Shown: one piece after another, positions 45,962 through 48,676 of the stretch | How positions within the stretch are numbered: the first letter of the stretch is position 1 | How the letters are laid out: every line of letters starts with the position of its first letter | Assembly: GCA_963745675.1 (NCBI GenBank) | Contig: CAVUYM010000032.1 | Span: 1 to 48,676, forward strand | Direction: 5' to 3' | DNA from: JAUIIK01 sp963745675 | GTDB taxonomy: Bacteria > Chloroflexota > Chloroflexia > Thermomicrobiales > CFX8 | Length of the DNA: 48,676 nucleotides | The notes under the pieces: model-generated | Seen by the model: only the letters and a program-made list of their open reading frames with translations | Told to the model about the DNA's origin: nothing | Databases searched by the model: none | Position numbers and translations under genes: made by a program

Positions 45962-47437
45962 CTATGGGGTGAAGAACATACCCTCGGCGTGGAACTCGCC
46001 GGCACTGTTGTTGGTGACGTCGGTACCACCGCCGACGCTGGAGTTATTAGCGTCAGCCTTATTTTGCAACCCGCCGCTGACGCTGGAATGGCTGCCGCTG
46101 GCCGTGTTGGTGCTCCCGCCGCTGACGGTCGAGACAAAACCACTCGCCTCGCTGCTGGAACCCCCAGTGACGCTGGACGCGGCGCCGCTGGCCAGGTTCA
46201 GCTGGCCGCCGCTGACGCTTGATCGCTGGCCACTGGCCTCGTTGTCGTTCCCGCCACCGACGCTTGATCGCTGGCCACTGGCCTCGTTGTCGTTCCCGCC
46301 ACTAACGCTGGAATGGGTGCCACTGGCCAGGTTGGACTGCCCGCCGATCACGCTGGAGCGATCACCGCTGGCTGAGTTGAGGAACCCGCCACTCACGCTG
46401 GAATGGTTGCCGCTGGCCTCGTTGCTAGACCCACCGCTGACGCTGGAGAAGCCGCCGCTGGCCAGGTTGAACCGCCCGCCGCTGACGCTGGCGCCGGTGA
46501 CGCTGGCCAGGTTGTCAGATCCGCCACTGATGCTGGAGACGCTGCCACCGGCCAGGTTTTCCCCACCACCGCTGACGCTGGAGTGGGCGCCGCTCGCTGT
46601 GTTGCTTTCCCCACCGCTGACACTGGAGTAGGAACCGCTCGCTGTGTTGCTTTCCCCACCGCTGACATTGGAGTAAAGGCCGCTGGCGATGTTGTTGCGC
46701 CCACCGCTGACGGTGGAGTTTTCGCTCGTAGCAGTGTTGGCGAACCCGCCGCTTACACTGGAACGGGGACCGGTCGCCGTATTGAACTGGCCGCCGCTGA
46801 CGCTTGACTGACTGCCAGTGGCCTGGTTATTGTTCCCGCTACTGATGCTGGAGTAGCCGCCACTGGCAATGTTGTCGCGCCCACCACTGATCGTGGCGTA
46901 GGCACCGCTAATGATGTTCCGGAAACCGGCCACGAAACCTGCATAGCTCTCGTAACCATGGTCCGAACCAACGACCAGATTGTGCGAGCCGTCGCGGTTG
47001 TAGCTCTGGGAGTTCTCGTTGTAGCCGACGATCAGGTTGCCCTTGCCGTTCGTCGACTCGGTGCTGCCGAGTCCATTCCGCACCTCTACATCGCAGCCGG
47101 TGAAGACGGCATCGCCACCTTCGTCCGCCAGACAGTCCGGCACCTGTGCTTCAAGGGCACTCAAGCGCGCCTCATGATCCGTTGCCGCCGCGCCTGCCCC
47201 CAACTCAACCAAAAACTCCGTACCGGTACAGTTTGGCGCTTGCTCCGGCCGCATGATCCGTGCCTGCCCCGTGTAGCGGCTGACACAGGCATGCACATTT
47301 CCGTTTGCATCGTGCGTCGCCCCGGCTTCCATCACCGATGTTGCGACCAGGAAGCCACCGAAAAACAGCACCGCACCGATCGTCAAGCCGAGTATCAGCC
47401 CCGCCGTCTGTCCGACAGCCTTGCGCACCATTCCCAT
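45962..47437 (-). CDS. secreted YadA-head-like repeat protein with one C-V-S-x-Y-T-G module
   Basis: 491 residues from ATG 47437, with GGTGAGG upstream; the longer reading to 47599 has no such site. An N-terminal membrane or signal segment (GLILGLTIGAVLFFGGFLVA) precedes the module NVHACVSRYTGQARIMRP...NC. A coiled-coil-like stretch comes next (HEARLSALEAQVPDCLADEG). From about residue 181 there are twenty repeats of exactly 15 residues, consensus SSVSGGxxNxASGxx. Such repeats form the left-handed beta-roll of trimeric adhesin heads. The C-terminus is NSAGEFHAEGMFFTP, with no beta-barrel anchor, so it is not a classical autotransporter. It is likely anchored by its N-terminal helix. Confidence 0.85.
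   Translation of the reverse strand: MGMVRKAVGQTAGLILGLTIGAVLFFGGFLVATSVMEAGATHDANGNVHACVSRYTGQARIMRPEQAPNCTGTEFLVELGAGAAATDHEARLSALEAQVPDCLADEGGDAVFTGCDVEVRNGLGSTESTNGKGNLIVGYNENSQSYNRDGSHNLVVGSDHGYESYAGFVAGFRNIISGAYATISGGRDNIASGGYSSISSGNNNQATGSQSSVSGGQFNTATGPRSSVSGGFANTATSENSTVSGGRNNIASGLYSNVSGGESNTASGSYSSVSGGESNTASGAHSSVSGGGENLAGGSVSSISGGSDNLASVTGASVSGGRFNLASGGFSSVSGGSSNEASGNHSSVSGGFLNSASGDRSSVIGGQSNLASGTHSSVSGGNDNEASGQRSSVGGGNDNEASGQRSSVSGGQLNLASGAASSVTGGSSSEASGFVSTVSGGSTNTASGSHSSVSGGLQNKADANNSSVGGGTDVTNNSAGEFHAEGMFFTP
45998..46897. repeat. 900-bp array of 45-bp coding repeats
   Basis: Twenty units of 45 bases encode the SSVSGGxxNxASGxx repeats. The SVSGG core is kept and the positions after GG and after ASG vary, so units differ enough to resist simple slippage; units 14 and 15 are almost identical. 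Confidence 0.85.
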
Positions 47438-47937
47438 TGCCCTCACCCGTTTCAAATTGATTCCACAAACACCCCAGCAGGTCACTATACCAGCGGCTGA
47501 CGTATCTACAGTATTTTCAGCTATTCCATGGTGGACGAAATAAACAAGGTCATTATAGCAAAGATGGCAATTTTGGCCTAGCTTCTGCGCCGTCGCCACT
47601 CACCGATGACAAGGTTCTCTCCTCTGCGCCAGTACCGACCGCCGACATTCACCCCACACCTTGTCGCGGCCATCCAGCCAGTGCCGGGGGGGCCGTGCCC
47701 ACGCCGATGTCAGGCATCGCTCAATCCTTTCGATGACGATAGGTCGGTGTGATCAGGAGATCATGTGAAGATCGCCCTCTACCAGAGCGCTTGGCGAGGA
47801 GTATGAAAAGACGAGCGGCCCCCGAAAGAGCCGCTCGTCGCACTTCGATCCTGGTAGCAAAGATGCTATGTCGTCGTTATCTCTTCCTACCAGCTATTCT
47901 CCACGGAGCAGTCAACGACGCAAGTTCTCGTTGGTCA
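47438..47937. other. intergenic stretch holding a terminator
   Basis: No gene recognised. It contains the terminator of the gene at 47938-48468 and should hold the promoter of the YadA-like gene. Confidence 0.5.
47810..47839 (-). terminator. intrinsic terminator
   Basis: GACGAGCGGC (47810-47819) pairs perfectly with GCCGCTCGTC (47830-47839). On the minus strand TTTTC follows. It lies about 100 bases after the stop of the gene at 47938. Confidence 0.75.
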
Positions 47938-48468
47938 CTAGGGCACATTTGTGCCAACCGCACAGACGATTTCGAACTGCGCGAAAGTGGTAGCACGTGC
48001 TGTCGGAACATCGATCGCCTGGGCGTGGAATAGCCAGGCGTCCTCATTAGCAGGATCCTGCTGAGACTTGATCACATTCCAGTCGTTGCGAAGGAAGAAG
48101 CCACCAGACACCGCCGTGTCAGTCGTCGCATCACAGGTCAACGTGTGCTGCAGGTTTCGCCCGGCAATATCGCCAGCGACATTCCCGCTCGTCACCCGGT
48201 AGAAATTCACGTCTGGGGCGGCCGCATCGACACCAATCCAGTTCACCAGATTCTCATAAGGAGTGCACTTCGCCGGATCAACAACATAGCGCATAGCGCC
48301 GGTATATTTGCTGACGCAGGCGTGATGTTCGTTGGGATCAACGTGCGTCGCAAAGGTGCCGGATATTCCGAGTCCCGCCGCAAATGCCGCAGCGAGCAGT
48401 GCCAGGCCAACGACAGCCAGGACACCAAATCGCACTGGTCGCTCCAGCCAGCCTACAAAACTACTCAT
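47938..48468 (-). CDS. secreted or membrane-anchored protein with one C-V-S-x-Y-T-G module
   Basis: 176 residues from ATG 48468, which follows GGAGGGGG; the upstream ATG 48498 has no site. The N-terminal segment FGVLAVVGLALLAAAFAAGL is a signal anchor. The module HHACVSKYTGAMRYVVDPAK ends in CTPYENLVNW. The rest is a beta-rich domain with AVSGGFFLRNDWNVIKSQQD and two Cys (LTCDATTDT, EIVCAVGTN). I do not recognise this domain. The shared module ties it to the YadA-like and beta-helix proteins. Frame intact, single gene with its own terminator. Confidence 0.75.
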   Translation of the reverse strand: MSSFVGWLERPVRFGVLAVVGLALLAAAFAAGLGISGTFATHVDPNEHHACVSKYTGAMRYVVDPAKCTPYENLVNWIGVDAAAPDVNFYRVTSGNVAGDIAGRNLQHTLTCDATTDTAVSGGFFLRNDWNVIKSQQDPANEDAWLFHAQAIDVPTARATTFAQFEIVCAVGTNVP

Positions 48469-48676
48469 ATTCGTCCCCCTCCATTCGAAGCCGAGCACAT
48501 CCCCGCAATGCTCCCAGCTAAATTGTTCCGCATATCCTAACTATAGCGCACGACTTCACTAATTGATACCGCATTTGTTCGATCGTTAGAGTCGGGTGGA
48601 TGATTTGACGAATCACGCACGCCACGAACAAACAGAGGCTCAATGTACGTTCGGGGCCTGTCATCCGTCGAGTCCA
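48469..48676. other. window end, no gene recognised
   Basis: Only the ribosome-binding site of the gene at 48468 is clear; nothing else was recognised up to the edge. Confidence 0.5.

Noticed and set aside
45969..46631. Plus-strand ORF of Pro-Leu-Thr-rich repeats antisense to the YadA-like gene
   Set aside because: It mirrors the 45-bp repeats of the real gene, which has a signal segment, ribosome-binding site and terminator; the plus-strand frame has none.
45998..46897. CRISPR-like array
   Set aside because: The 45-bp units are back to back with no spacers and encode a regular protein repeat.

Overview
This window most resembles a moderately GC-rich Chloroflexota-type bacterium. The signs are a mycobacterial/Chloroflexi-style group 4 hydrogenase operon led by an ArsR repressor, secreted parallel beta-helix proteins, a DUF2207 protein, and short dispersed repeats rich in CCCTCTCCC. 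The assignment is an inference; no rRNA or tRNA gene was seen. Many well-conserved genes carry one or more single-base frame breaks. Where two near-identical copies of a gene exist, each break is intact in the other copy, so residual sequencing indels are as likely as gene decay. Every gene called pseudogene here should be read with that in mind.

Layout. 0.2-1.3 kb: degraded IS110-type transposase. 1.7-9.7 kb (minus strand): an eight-gene membrane [NiFe] hydrogenase operon, arsR-hyfB-hyfC-hyfE-hyfF-hyfG-hyfH-hyfI, with a candidate operator upstream of arsR. 10.0-10.2 kb: remnant of an amidohydrolase whose middle is missing. 10.57-17.0 kb: a polysaccharide locus. It has a cyclic-di-GMP-I riboswitch in front of a secreted glycosidase-like gene, a convergent paralogue of that gene, and a translationally coupled GT2 synthase/GH26 pair.

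17.3-19.5 kb: a small phage-type block (zinc-binding protein, XhlA-like protein, terminase large subunit). Upstream of it, a promoter, a well-folded transcript and an intrinsic terminator suggest an unannotated non-coding RNA. 20-32.1 kb: ordinary host genes. These are a membrane half of a spermidine-synthase-like protein, a LuxR-type regulator, amidase, CBS/PRC-barrel protein, GMC oxidoreductase, creatinase-like M24 protein, RmlA, DUF2207 protein and FAD monooxygenase.

32.2-39.6 kb (minus): four paralogous secreted beta-helix proteins, two of them in a 1.85-1.87 kb tandem duplication. Each ends in three copies of a Cys-bracketed C-V-N-x-Y-T-G module. 39.8-45.8 kb (minus): a second phage-type block (portal, connector-like protein, beta-propeller-like protein, tiny membrane protein, two lysin-like proteins) with no capsid, protease or tail gene. 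It is peppered with 143-bp MITE-like elements, one of them inside the portal gene. 46.0-48.5 kb: two more secreted proteins with one C-V-S-x-Y-T-G module each; one of them has twenty 15-residue YadA-head-like repeats.

The main leads are the 14-copy Cys-Tyr-Thr-Gly module family flanking a capsid-less phage block, the c-di-GMP-controlled polysaccharide locus, the structured RNA at 19.6-19.9 kb, and odd features of the hydrogenase (a large subunit encoded without a C-terminal extension and a ferredoxin subunit missing one cluster cysteine).
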